Assembly (NCBI GenBank): GCA_905199755.1
Contig: CAJKHT010000023.1
Coordinates: forward strand, 1-35,065
Source of the DNA: an uncultured Eubacteriales bacterium
Lineage (GTDB): Bacteria; Bacillota; Clostridia; UBA1381
Length of the DNA stretch: 35,065 nucleotides
Direction of reading: 5' to 3'
Below the pieces are notes generated by a model. That model had not been told where the DNA came from. It worked only from the letters and a program-made list of their open reading frames with translations, and ran no database searches. Positions 1 through 7,154 of this stretch are shown piece after piece (the first letter of the stretch is position 1; each line of letters starts with the position of its first letter). Made by a program: the position numbers and the translations under genes.

Positions 1-96
1 TAATTAATGTTTTAAAAGATTATACCATATTTTAAATTAATAGGACGGTGTTTTCCTTCTGCGGTATATAAAAATGTTTCGGAAACGCGAAAGCGG

Positions 97-807
97 ATGA
101 CCTCGGTTTTTGAAATCGAGCTGCCTGTTGCGGACGGCGGCAGCTCCTTTATTGACGGAAATGAGTATCCCATAAGGAGGGACAGGCTTATCTGTGCAAA
201 GCCGGGACAGCGCAGATTTTCAAAAATGCCGTTCAGATGTCTTTTTATACATATGACGCTCACGGGCGGACTGCTCTATGATTATCTTGAATGTGCGGAA
301 AATTATATTGCCGTTTCCGACAAAGAAAAATACAAAAAGCTGTTGAGCAATATAATTTATGCATTCACTATACCGTTTGAGGGCAGTGAGGTATATATGA
401 ACGGCAAGCTTATGGAGCTTATATATATGATACACCGTGACAGCAAAATAAGAGCCGGTGTCGGTTCTGCCGGGAATGACTATATAATGAACGCGTTAAA
501 ATATATAGATGCGCATATTACGGAAAACATTACTCTGGAGCAGCTGGCGGAAAATCAGCATATAAGTCCCGTGTATTTCCACAGGATTTTCACAAAAACA
601 ATAGGCAGAACGCCGTACAGATATATTCTTGACAAGCGGCTGACCGAGGCGAAGAAGCTGCTGCTCACAAGTGATTTGTCTTGTCTTGATATAGCGCAGA
701 AAACGGGTTTTTCATCACAGTCGTATTTTAATTATACGTTTAAAAAGGAAACGGGAATTACGCCGGTAAAGTACAAAAAACAAAGTGAAAGTAAATATCC
801 TGACTGA
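97..807 (+). CDS. AraC-family transcriptional regulator (N-terminus possibly incomplete)
   Basis: DNA-binding transcriptional regulator. The C-terminal third (about residues 130-232) is a two-helix-turn-helix AraC/XylS domain, with the usual pattern ENITLEQLAENQHISPVYF, then FTKTIGRTPYRYI, then LDIAQKTGFSSQSYF and the end motif GITPVKYKK. The N-terminal part looks like a cupin-type ligand or oligomerisation domain (ELPVADGGSSFIDG, FIHMTLTGG). The ATG at 97 has only a weak purine stretch before it. The frame stays open upstream to a TAA at 13-15 and that stretch reads like protein (a CFPSAVYKNVSETRKR segment), so the natural start may lie further left. The next gene follows 15 bases after the stop. 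Its ligand and targets cannot be read from the sequence; control of the neighbouring gene is only a guess. Confidence 0.85.
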   Translation: MTSVFEIELPVADGGSSFIDGNEYPIRRDRLICAKPGQRRFSKMPFRCLFIHMTLTGGLLYDYLECAENYIAVSDKEKYKKLLSNIIYAFTIPFEGSEVYMNGKLMELIYMIHRDSKIRAGVGSAGNDYIMNALKYIDAHITENITLEQLAENQHISPVYFHRIFTKTIGRTPYRYILDKRLTEAKKLLLTSDLSCLDIAQKTGFSSQSYFNYTFKKETGITPVKYKKQSESKYPD

Positions 808-822
808 TAAGGGGAGAATGTT

Positions 823-1584
823 ATGTTAATAAAAAATATATTGCGTGTGCTGCTTACAGCGGCGGGATTGCTGCTTTTGATCGATACGGCGGTTATGACG
901 GTGTTGTCAAATTTTTCATTCGGAATAATCCTGACTGTTCTTCTCGGTGTCGTTTTGGCTGCGTGGGGGATATGGTTTGACAAAATAAACGAAAAGACAT
1001 GCCGCGGAGTGCTGCGTGCGATAAAATATGCGGCTGCGGCAGGGATTGTATTCACCGTGGGAATGTGCTGTTTTATTGCCGTTTACGGAAATACTGACAC
1101 TGCCGACGGTACGGAAAATATTATTATGGTGCTTGGCTGCAGTGTGAAAGGAACAGAGCCGACTCAGCCGCTTAGGGAACGTCTTGACAAGGCAATTACG
1201 GCATACGGCAATACAAAAAATCCGAATACATATATAGTTGTAAGCGGAGGACAGGGAGCGCAGGAGGATGTAAGCGAGGCGGATGCAATGGAAAAATACC
1301 TTGCCGAGCGCGGAATTGACAGCAGCGTAATTATAAAAGAGGATAAGTCAACAAGCACGAGCGAAAACTATAAGTTTTCAAAAGCAATACTTGATGACAG
1401 ATTCGGCGATTACAAAATGTCGGTCATAACAAATGATTTTCATATTTACAGGTCAAAGCAGCTGGCAAAGCTTGCCGGACTTGATGTTACCACACTCCAT
1501 GCCAAAACTCCGCTTTCAAGCGCACCGATGGCATATTTGCGTGAGATTGCGGCGATATTCAAAATGTGGATTTTTAAGTATTAA
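823..1584 (+). CDS. DUF218/YdcF-SanA-like membrane protein
   Basis: 253-residue protein with two or three hydrophobic segments in the first ~95 residues, followed by an extracytoplasmic DUF218 (YdcF/SanA-like) domain. The domain is recognised from IIMVLGCSVKG near residue 105, the YIVVSGGQG strand-loop, the conserved acidic stretch SEADAMEKYL, the STSTSENYKFSK segment and the late VITNDFHIYRS motif. Members of this family are linked in E. coli to envelope barrier function (SanA, vancomycin resistance at high temperature), but the biochemical reaction is not settled. GGGGAG at 811-816 sits 6 bases before the ATG. It probably shares a transcript with the AraC gene. Family assignment is firm; function is not. 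Confidence 0.82.
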   Translation: MLIKNILRVLLTAAGLLLLIDTAVMTVLSNFSFGIILTVLLGVVLAAWGIWFDKINEKTCRGVLRAIKYAAAAGIVFTVGMCCFIAVYGNTDTADGTENIIMVLGCSVKGTEPTQPLRERLDKAITAYGNTKNPNTYIVVSGGQGAQEDVSEADAMEKYLAERGIDSSVIIKEDKSTSTSENYKFSKAILDDRFGDYKMSVITNDFHIYRSKQLAKLAGLDVTTLHAKTPLSSAPMAYLREIAAIFKMWIFKY

Positions 1585-1614
1585 ATATAATTGCACATTT
1601 GTGCTGTTTGACGA

Positions 1615-1642
1615 TTGACAAGAAAAATATTTTTTGTATAAT
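1615..1642 (+). promoter_or_regulatory. Sigma-A-type promoter of azlC
   Basis: TTGACA at 1615-1620 and TATAAT at 1637-1642, with a 16-base spacer. It lies in the gap after the DUF218 gene and about 57 bases before the azlC start, so azlC appears to have had its own promoter. Confidence 0.75.
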
Positions 1643-1698
1643 ATAAAATACTACAATACATATAAGAAAAGTATGTTTTAAGAACAGAGGGCGATTTG

Positions 1699-2420
1699 GT
1701 GGAGACAAAAAAGAGTGTATTCCGTGCGGCATTTCCGTACACGGTGCCTGTTATAGCAGGATATCTTGTGCTGTCAATCGCATACGGGATTTTAATGCAG
1801 TCTAAGGGGTACAGCCCGATATGGGCGCTTTTGATAAGTCTGCTTGCATACAGCGGAAGTATGCAGTATGCGGCGGTAAGTCTTTTACAATGCCGTACAA
1901 TCCCGTGAATGCGTTTATATTGAGCGTGTCGGTGAATGCAAGGTATCTGTTCTGCAGCGTGGAAATGTTAAAAAAATTCCGTGATTTCGGAAAATACCGT
2001 CCTTTTTTATTTTTTGCGCTTTCCGATGAAAGCTTTGCAACCGCTGCCACAACCGAGCCGCCCGAGGGAATGGACGGCGGCAGATTTTACAGTGTGATTT
2101 TTCTGTTGAATTATCTTTATTGGGCATCGGGAACCTTGCTGGGCGGACTTATAGGCAAAATGCTGCCGCCGATACTGTTTCCGAACGGAAAGAAGCACCC
2201 GAAGCTGATTGATGACCTTACTCCGATGATTCCTCCGGCGGTAATCGGCATGCTGGTTGTGTTCAGCTTAAAGGATATAAATTTCATGAGTCAAAGTCAC
2301 GGTATTCCCGAAATAGTATCGGTTGCGGCGGTTGTTGCGGTGCATTTATGGAAACGGAACATGATTTTTACGATTATTTTCGGGACGGTTTTATATATGG
2401 TTTTGATACGTATAATGTAG
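1699..2420 (+). pseudogene. azlC: AzlC-family branched-chain amino acid exporter, frameshifted
   Basis: Two reading frames together encode one AzlC-like inner-membrane permease (about 240 residues), the large subunit of the AzlCD branched-chain amino acid exporter. The first part (1699-1908) carries the AzlC start RAAFPYTVPVIAGY and the SGSMQYAAVSLL motif, then runs into a TGA. The second part, in another frame to 2420, continues with NPVNAFILSVSVNARYLF, the conserved VNARYLFCS helix and FALSDESFA. Adding one base near 1893, in the stretch after SLL, restores a continuous protein (SLL-A-MPYNPVNAF), so a single-base deletion is the simplest reading. GTG at 1699, 8 bases after GAGG (1687-1690), is the best start; TTG at 1696 is the alternative. 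No AzlD partner follows. It is either a recent pseudogene or a sequencing error. Confidence 0.8.
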
Positions 2421-2498
2421 ATTTCTTGTGCATTTTAAGGTTTTTACGGGCTTTGCCGGTATATCTTTTTGCATTTTTACCAATATTATGTGCCGCAC

Positions 2499-2528
2499 TT
2501 GACTAAATAACGGAAAATGTGTTATAAT
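2499..2528 (+). promoter_or_regulatory. Promoter of rnj with extended -10
   Basis: TTGACT at 2499-2504 and TATAAT at 2523-2528, with an 18-base spacer. The -10 is preceded by TGTGT, giving the extended form TGTGTTATAAT that recurs elsewhere in the window. It lies about 45 bases upstream of the RNase J start. Confidence 0.75.
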
Positions 2529-2574
2529 AAGAACGTTGTAATGAACGGACAAAATCTGAAAGAAGGAGGTAAAA

Positions 2575-4242
2575 ATGGCAAAAGCTAAAAAATTGAAAAT
2601 TATACCGTTGGGCGGTCTTGACGAGATCGGAAAGAATCTGACGGCTCTGGAGTACGGAAATGAAATTATAATGGTCGACTGCGGAATGGCGTTTCCCGAT
2701 GAGGATATGCCGGGTGTCGATATGGTAATTAATGATATTACGTACCTTGAAAAAAACTACAGCAAGGTAAAGGGTATTTTCCTTACTCACGGTCACGAAG
2801 ATCATATCGGAGGACTGCCGTATTTTTTGAAAACGATAAATGTTCCGGTATACGGTACGCGTCTTACTCTGGGACTGGTTGAAAACAAGCTTAAGGAGCA
2901 TAATATGCTTGCAAAGGTTAAGCTTGTACGTGTAAAACCCGGAAGTATTGTAGATGTGGGAAATAATTTCTCGATAGAATTTATCAGAACGAATCATTCG
3001 ATTGCGGATTCGGTTGCATTGGCAATAAAAACTCCCGTCGGAACGGTTATTCATATGGGAGACTTCAAAATTGACACAACGCCGATAGTGGGCGATATGA
3101 TAGATCTTACAAGACTCGGTGAACTGGGCAATGAAGGCGTTTTGGCGCTTATGTCGGACAGTACGAATGTTGAGCGCCCCGGCTTTGCAATGAGTGAAAG
3201 AACGGTAGGACAGAAATTTGAACAGATATTCAAGGGCTGTGACAAACGAATTATTGTTGCAACCTTTGCTTCAAATGTTCACAGAGTACAGCAGATTATT
3301 GATGCCGCTGTGAAAAATAAGAGGAAAGTGGCGGTATCCGGCCGCAGTATGGAAAACATTGTTGAGATTTCCATATTGCTCGGCTATATGAAAATCCCCG
3401 AAGGGGTACTTATAAATCTCGACAGCATAGGCAAATACAGACCAAATCAGATAGTTATTATTACAACAGGTTCACAGGGCGAGCCGATGAGTGCCCTGAC
3501 AAGAATGGCATTTTCAGATCACAGGAAGGTGGAAATCACAAAGAATGACTTAATAGTCCTGAGTGCAACACCTATCCCCGGCAATGAGAAATCTGTTTCA
3601 AATGTTATAAACGAATTGTTTAAAATAGGTGCAAGCGTTATATATAAATCTCTTATGGACGTGCATGTTTCGGGACATGCGTGTCAGGAGGAACTTAAGA
3701 TGATACTTGCACTGACAAAACCGAAGTATTTTATTCCAGTTCACGGTGAGCATCGCCACCTTGTGCTTCATAAGGAGCTGGCGGCAGGTATGGGAATCCC
3801 CGAGAAGAATATATTTGTGCTTTCAAACGGCTCGGTGCTTGAAATAGGCAGTGATGGAGCAAAGACGGCAGGAACCGTTCAGGCAGGAAAAATACTTGTG
3901 GACGGTTTGGGTGTCGGTGATGTGGGCAATATTGTCCTGCGTGACCGTAAGCATCTTTCGCAGGACGGCTTGATTATTGTGGTTGTCACAATATCGCATG
4001 AGGACGGCGAAATGGTGTCGCGTCCCGATGTTATATCGCGAGGTTTCGTTTATGTTCGTGAGGCGGAAGGTCTTATTGACGGTGTAAAGGAAACCGCGGT
4101 AAGAACGGTCGGGGAATGTCTTTCGCGCAGAAATACGGATTGGTCGGCAATGAAGAGCGGACTTAAGTCAGCTGTTGCACGGTATATATACGAGCAGACA
4201 AAGCGTAATCCGATGATATTGCCGATAATCGAAGAAATATAA
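2575..4242 (+). CDS. rnj: Ribonuclease J
   Basis: Metallo-beta-lactamase-fold ribonuclease with 5'-3' exonuclease and endonuclease activity, central to mRNA turnover and rRNA maturation in Gram-positive bacteria; cytoplasmic, acting as a dimer or tetramer. The zinc motif HGHEDH is at residues 72-77, followed by the later metal ligands in THNHSIADS-type context and HMGDFKID. The beta-CASP section has SDSTNVERPGF and GRSMENIVE. The HVSGHA and PVHGEHRH motifs and the C-terminal domain are present. The length of 555 residues matches the family. AAGGAGG directly precedes the ATG. It is monocistronic, between a strong promoter and an intrinsic terminator. RNase J1 and J2 cannot be told apart here, so the neutral symbol is used. 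Confidence 0.96.
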   Translation: MAKAKKLKIIPLGGLDEIGKNLTALEYGNEIIMVDCGMAFPDEDMPGVDMVINDITYLEKNYSKVKGIFLTHGHEDHIGGLPYFLKTINVPVYGTRLTLGLVENKLKEHNMLAKVKLVRVKPGSIVDVGNNFSIEFIRTNHSIADSVALAIKTPVGTVIHMGDFKIDTTPIVGDMIDLTRLGELGNEGVLALMSDSTNVERPGFAMSERTVGQKFEQIFKGCDKRIIVATFASNVHRVQQIIDAAVKNKRKVAVSGRSMENIVEISILLGYMKIPEGVLINLDSIGKYRPNQIVIITTGSQGEPMSALTRMAFSDHRKVEITKNDLIVLSATPIPGNEKSVSNVINELFKIGASVIYKSLMDVHVSGHACQEELKMILALTKPKYFIPVHGEHRHLVLHKELAAGMGIPEKNIFVLSNGSVLEIGSDGAKTAGTVQAGKILVDGLGVGDVGNIVLRDRKHLSQDGLIIVVVTISHEDGEMVSRPDVISRGFVYVREAEGLIDGVKETAVRTVGECLSRRNTDWSAMKSGLKSAVARYIYEQTKRNPMILPIIEEI

Positions 4243-4248
4243 AGCTTA

Positions 4249-4290
4249 AAAATCACACCAAAAGAATTGCCTTTCGGTGTGATTTTTTTT
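4249..4290 (+). terminator. Intrinsic terminator after rnj
   Basis: Perfect 11-base stem AAAATCACACC (4249-4259) with GGTGTGATTTT (4276-4286); an inner AAAG/CTTT pairing extends it. It runs into a T tract to 4290. Confidence 0.92.
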
Positions 4291-4320
4291 ATACTATGTT
4301 ACAAAAAATGCTTTTAACTG

Positions 4321-4349
4321 TTGCAAAATCGGGAGGATTGGTATATAAT
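4321..4349 (+). promoter_or_regulatory. Promoter of the THF riboswitch/ECF gene
   Basis: TTGCAA at 4321-4326 and TATAAT at 4344-4349, with a 17-base spacer. The predicted transcript start, about 4356, is just upstream of the riboswitch core. Confidence 0.75.
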
Positions 4350-4370
4350 AATAAAAGCAATTGAATAAAA

Positions 4371-4468
4371 CAGAGTAGAAATTTGCGCGTGAAGTGTCCG
4401 GCGGACGGGGAGTTGTCGGCGGAACGAAAAGCCGTAAGGCTTGCGGTGCATTTTTCGCATCCCGCTGG
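4371..4468 (+). promoter_or_regulatory. Tetrahydrofolate (THF) riboswitch
   Basis: The leader between the promoter and the ECF gene matches the THF (folT-type) aptamer by eye. It shows the opening AGAGTAGA (4373-4380), then GCGCGTGAAGTG, a central GGGAGTTGTCGGCGGAACGA-like stretch, GCGGTGCATTTTT, and the closing GCATCCCGCTGG (about 4457-4468). The element is known to bind reduced folates and repress folate uptake genes. Between it and the start codon a further stem, TTTCGGCA (4488-4495) with TGCCGAAA (4508-4515), ends just before the ribosome binding site at 4523-4528 and could be part of the expression platform. A covariance-model search would settle it. Confidence 0.82.
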
Positions 4469-4538
4469 AAAAATACGGACATCTCTTTTTCGGCAGGTTT
4501 GTTTGATTGCCGAAATATTTTACGGAGGTGTTTTTTCT

Positions 4539-5099
4539 ATGCTGAAAAACATAACACAATCATTAAAAAATCTTACATCTGCGCGCGGATTGGCGCTTGC
4601 GGGAATACTGCTTGCCATATACGGAGTACTCGGCAGCTTTAAAATCCCCGTGCCGCCCGATCCTGTGAATAACAGAATCAGTCTGACATTCCTTGCCACA
4701 GGTATGGCAGGTATGCTTTTAGGCCCTGTTCCGGCAATGCTTATAGGCGCATTGGGCGATATTCTCGGCTATATGATTAATTCATACGGCGGAGCATTTT
4801 TCCCGGGCTTTACTCTTTCCGCCGCACTGGCAGGGTTCACGTATGGGGTATGTCTGTATAAGAAGAACGGAATATCTTTATTTATAGGTATTCTTGTGTC
4901 ATCACTTGTTATATCCTTTGGTGTAAATATAGTATTAAATACAATCTGGCTGGAAATAATGTATAAAAAAGCATATACAATTTTTTCAGCGGCAAGGGTT
5001 ATAAAAAATATATGCATGTATCCTGTTCATGTCATATTACTGTATATTGTTGCCGCTGCGGCAGAGCGTACGGGCATAAAAAAACGCTATCTTGTGTAA
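4539..5099 (+). CDS. folT: ECF transporter S component, folate type
   Basis: Small membrane protein of 186 residues with about five or six hydrophobic helices, the substrate-binding (S) subunit of a group II ECF vitamin transporter. It shares a general energising module (EcfA, EcfA', EcfT) encoded elsewhere. Recognised by the opening ARGLALAGILLAIYGVLGSFKIPVP and the helix-loop ISLTFLATGMAGMLLGPVPAMLIGALGDILGYMI, which carry the small-residue helix-packing motifs of S components. The start at 4539 follows CGGAGG at 4523-4528; the frame is open further upstream but that part is the riboswitch. Folate specificity is inferred mainly from the THF riboswitch in its leader. The symbol is therefore provisional. 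Confidence 0.87.
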   Translation: MLKNITQSLKNLTSARGLALAGILLAIYGVLGSFKIPVPPDPVNNRISLTFLATGMAGMLLGPVPAMLIGALGDILGYMINSYGGAFFPGFTLSAALAGFTYGVCLYKKNGISLFIGILVSSLVISFGVNIVLNTIWLEIMYKKAYTIFSAARVIKNICMYPVHVILLYIVAAAAERTGIKKRYLV

Positions 5100-5149
5100 T
5101 TGTCTAAAAAAACAGTCGAATTTTGTATAAATTGAGGGGATAATGTCAC

Positions 5150-5178
5150 TTGAAAAAATATGTATTATGTGTTATATT
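5150..5178 (+). promoter_or_regulatory. Promoter of the PRPP synthetase gene
   Basis: TTGAAA at 5150-5155 and TATATT at 5173-5178, with a 17-base spacer. The -10 is again in an extended TGTGT context. It leaves a leader of about 85 bases that contains a TGCGG-CTG-CCGCA hairpin near 5228-5240. Confidence 0.65.
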
Positions 5179-5271
5179 TGTAATGTAAGTGAAATTTCTG
5201 TGTAAAAGGCAGTGCATGGTCGGATTTTGCGGCTGCCGCAGACGGATTTAACCCAAAGGAGAATAAGTTTA

Positions 5272-6402
5272 ATGAACAATTTTTTAGGCGACAGTACCCC
5301 GATAGTGGGAAAGTTAAGTATCATCAGCATGAAAGGCTGTGAAGAAATTACGGCGAGAATTGATGAATATCTTAAAAAATTCCGTGATTTTGAGGATATG
5401 GAAACATATGTAACTCATGTAACCTGCCCGAGATTCGGAACGGGCGAGGGCAAGGGCGTTATTGACGAGACGGTAAGAGGTCATGATGTTTATATTATAT
5501 GTGACTGTTTCAATTACGGAGTTACATATAATATGTACGGTATGGAAAATCATATGAGTCCGGATGACCATTTTCAGGATTTAAAGAGAGTTATTGCGGC
5601 TATGGGCGGCAAGGCGAGACGTGTTACTGTGGTTATGCCGATGCTTTATGAGGGCAGACAGCACAGAAAATCTGCAAGAGAATCTCTTGATGCTGCAATG
5701 ATGCTCCAGGAGCTTGTAACCATGGGCGTAACAAATATCATTACATTTGACGCACATGATCCGCGTATTGTAAATGCGATTCCGCTTTCGGGATTTGATA
5801 ATGTCCAGCCGACATATCAGATGATTAAAGCACTCATAAGAGCGGTTCCCGATATTTCGCTTAATAAATTTGACACTATTGTTATTTCACCCGATGAGGG
5901 CGGAATGTCAAGAAGTATGTATTACAGCTCGGTGCTTAAGCTTGATCTTGGTATGTTCTACAAGCGCCGTGATTATACGAGAATAGAAAACGGAAAAAAT
6001 CCTATAGTTGCGCATGAGTACTTGGGACGAGATGTTTCGAACAAGGATGTTATAATCGTCGATGATATGATTTCATCGGGAGAATCCATTATAGATGTGG
6101 CAACAAATCTTAAAAAGCACGGTGCAAAGAGAATATTCGTATTTACAACATTCGGACTTTTCTGCAACGGTCTTGAAGTATTTGACGAAGCATATACAAA
6201 CGGTGTCGTGGATAAAATCTTTACCACAAACCTCATATACAGAAACCCGGGACTTAAAAACAGAGATTGGTACTGTGAAGTTGATATGTCAAAATATATA
6301 TCATTGCTCATTGATACATTGAATCATGATGAAACAATATCAAAGCTTCTCGACCCTGTTGTAAAAATTCAGAACCTGGTAAATAAATTGGAGAATAAAT
6401 AA
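5272..6402 (+). CDS. prs: Ribose-phosphate diphosphokinase (PRPP synthetase), long form
   Basis: Makes 5-phosphoribosyl-1-diphosphate from ribose-5-phosphate and ATP for nucleotide, His, Trp and NAD synthesis. The family signatures are visible: RQHRKSARE near residue 127 (ATP and catalytic flap region), FDAHDPRIVNAIP, VISPDEGGMSRS, and the PRPP loop VIIVDDMISSGESI. The start chosen is ATG 5272, 10 bases after AAAGGAG (5255-5261); a GTG at 5212 in frame lies in the leader and lacks a ribosome binding site. At 376 residues it is longer than the usual ~315, with an extra C-terminal extension (about 50 residues after the family's usual end) and a divergent N-terminus. It looks like the clostridial long paralogue. 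Single-gene unit with its own promoter and terminator. Confidence 0.9.
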   Translation: MNNFLGDSTPIVGKLSIISMKGCEEITARIDEYLKKFRDFEDMETYVTHVTCPRFGTGEGKGVIDETVRGHDVYIICDCFNYGVTYNMYGMENHMSPDDHFQDLKRVIAAMGGKARRVTVVMPMLYEGRQHRKSARESLDAAMMLQELVTMGVTNIITFDAHDPRIVNAIPLSGFDNVQPTYQMIKALIRAVPDISLNKFDTIVISPDEGGMSRSMYYSSVLKLDLGMFYKRRDYTRIENGKNPIVAHEYLGRDVSNKDVIIVDDMISSGESIIDVATNLKKHGAKRIFVFTTFGLFCNGLEVFDEAYTNGVVDKIFTTNLIYRNPGLKNRDWYCEVDMSKYISLLIDTLNHDETISKLLDPVVKIQNLVNKLENK

Positions 6403-6413
6403 CCGAAAATTTT

Positions 6414-6443
6414 AAAACGCCGTCCGTTCGGGACGGTGTTTTA
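6414..6443 (+). terminator. Intrinsic terminator after prs
   Basis: Stem AAAACGCCGTCC (6414-6425) with GGACGGTGTTTT (6431-6442), one G-T pair, followed by TTAATTAT. Confidence 0.88.
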
Positions 6444-6485
6444 ATTATATTGCACCGCATTCTGTAAAAAGCAAAACATTTGTAC

Positions 6486-6514
6486 TTGAAATCATCGGCA
6501 ATATGTGTTATAAT
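6486..6514 (+). promoter_or_regulatory. Promoter of greA
   Basis: TTGAAA at 6486-6491 and TATAAT at 6509-6514, with a 17-base spacer. The -10 is in extended form TGTGTTATAAT. Confidence 0.75.
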
Positions 6515-6559
6515 ATTAATATTATTGTGCATATTAATATCAGAAGGGAAGAAATATAA

Positions 6560-7027
6560 ATGGCAGATGTAAAGGAAGTAGTATTAACAACCGAAGGCAA
6601 GGCAGAACTGGAAGCGGAGCTGGAACATCTTAAAAATGTGACGCGTAAGGAAGTTTCCGAAAAAATAAAGGAGGCGCGCTCTTTCGGAGATTTATCCGAA
6701 AATGCCGAGTATGATGCGGCAAAGGATGAGCAGGCAGAGGTTGAAGCGAGAATAAGCCAGATTGAGTATATGCTTAAGTATGCCAAGGTGGTTGAAGATG
6801 AAAGCGACGATGTTGTAACGGTCGGAAAGAAAGTTACTCTTTCGCTTTTCGGTGAAGAACAGGTTTATCAGATTGTCGGAACATCGGAGGCGGATCCGTA
6901 TAAGAACAAGCTTTCGCATGAATCACCCGTCGGTGCGGCATGTCTTAACCATGCGGCAGGCGAAACGGTTACGGCAAATACTCCGGAGGGCCCGCTGGAA
7001 ATAAAAATACTTAAAATTGAGAAATAA
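6560..7027 (+). CDS. greA: Transcription elongation factor GreA
   Basis: Cleavage factor that enters the RNA polymerase secondary channel and rescues backtracked complexes. It has the N-terminal coiled coil with the acidic tip motif EARSFGDLSENAEYDAAKDEQ (residues about 39-59), where the D and E of the tip help RNA cleavage. The C-terminal FKBP-like domain ends with SPVGAACLNHAAGETVTANTPEGPLEIKILKIEK. The length of 155 residues is normal. GAAGGGA lies upstream of the ATG. Single gene; a short hairpin after the stop (7029-7045) has no T tract. Confidence 0.97.
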   Translation: MADVKEVVLTTEGKAELEAELEHLKNVTRKEVSEKIKEARSFGDLSENAEYDAAKDEQAEVEARISQIEYMLKYAKVVEDESDDVVTVGKKVTLSLFGEEQVYQIVGTSEADPYKNKLSHESPVGAACLNHAAGETVTANTPEGPLEIKILKIEK

Positions 7028-7154
7028 TACTCATCGGGCATGAGTTAAAAATCAAAAAAATCACATAGTAAATCTAAAGAAATAACGAAGAAGCTGCTAT
7101 ATAATTAAATTATATCAAAATATGTTATAATTTATTGTAAAGGAGCTTTTTTCT

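Noticed and set aside
1596..1607. GCACA-TT-TGTGC hairpin after the DUF218 gene
   Set aside because: Effective stem of four bases and no T run; too weak for a terminator.
7029..7045. Terminator after greA (ACTCAT / ATGAGT hairpin)
   Set aside because: Six-base stem with no T tract after it; not enough to call.
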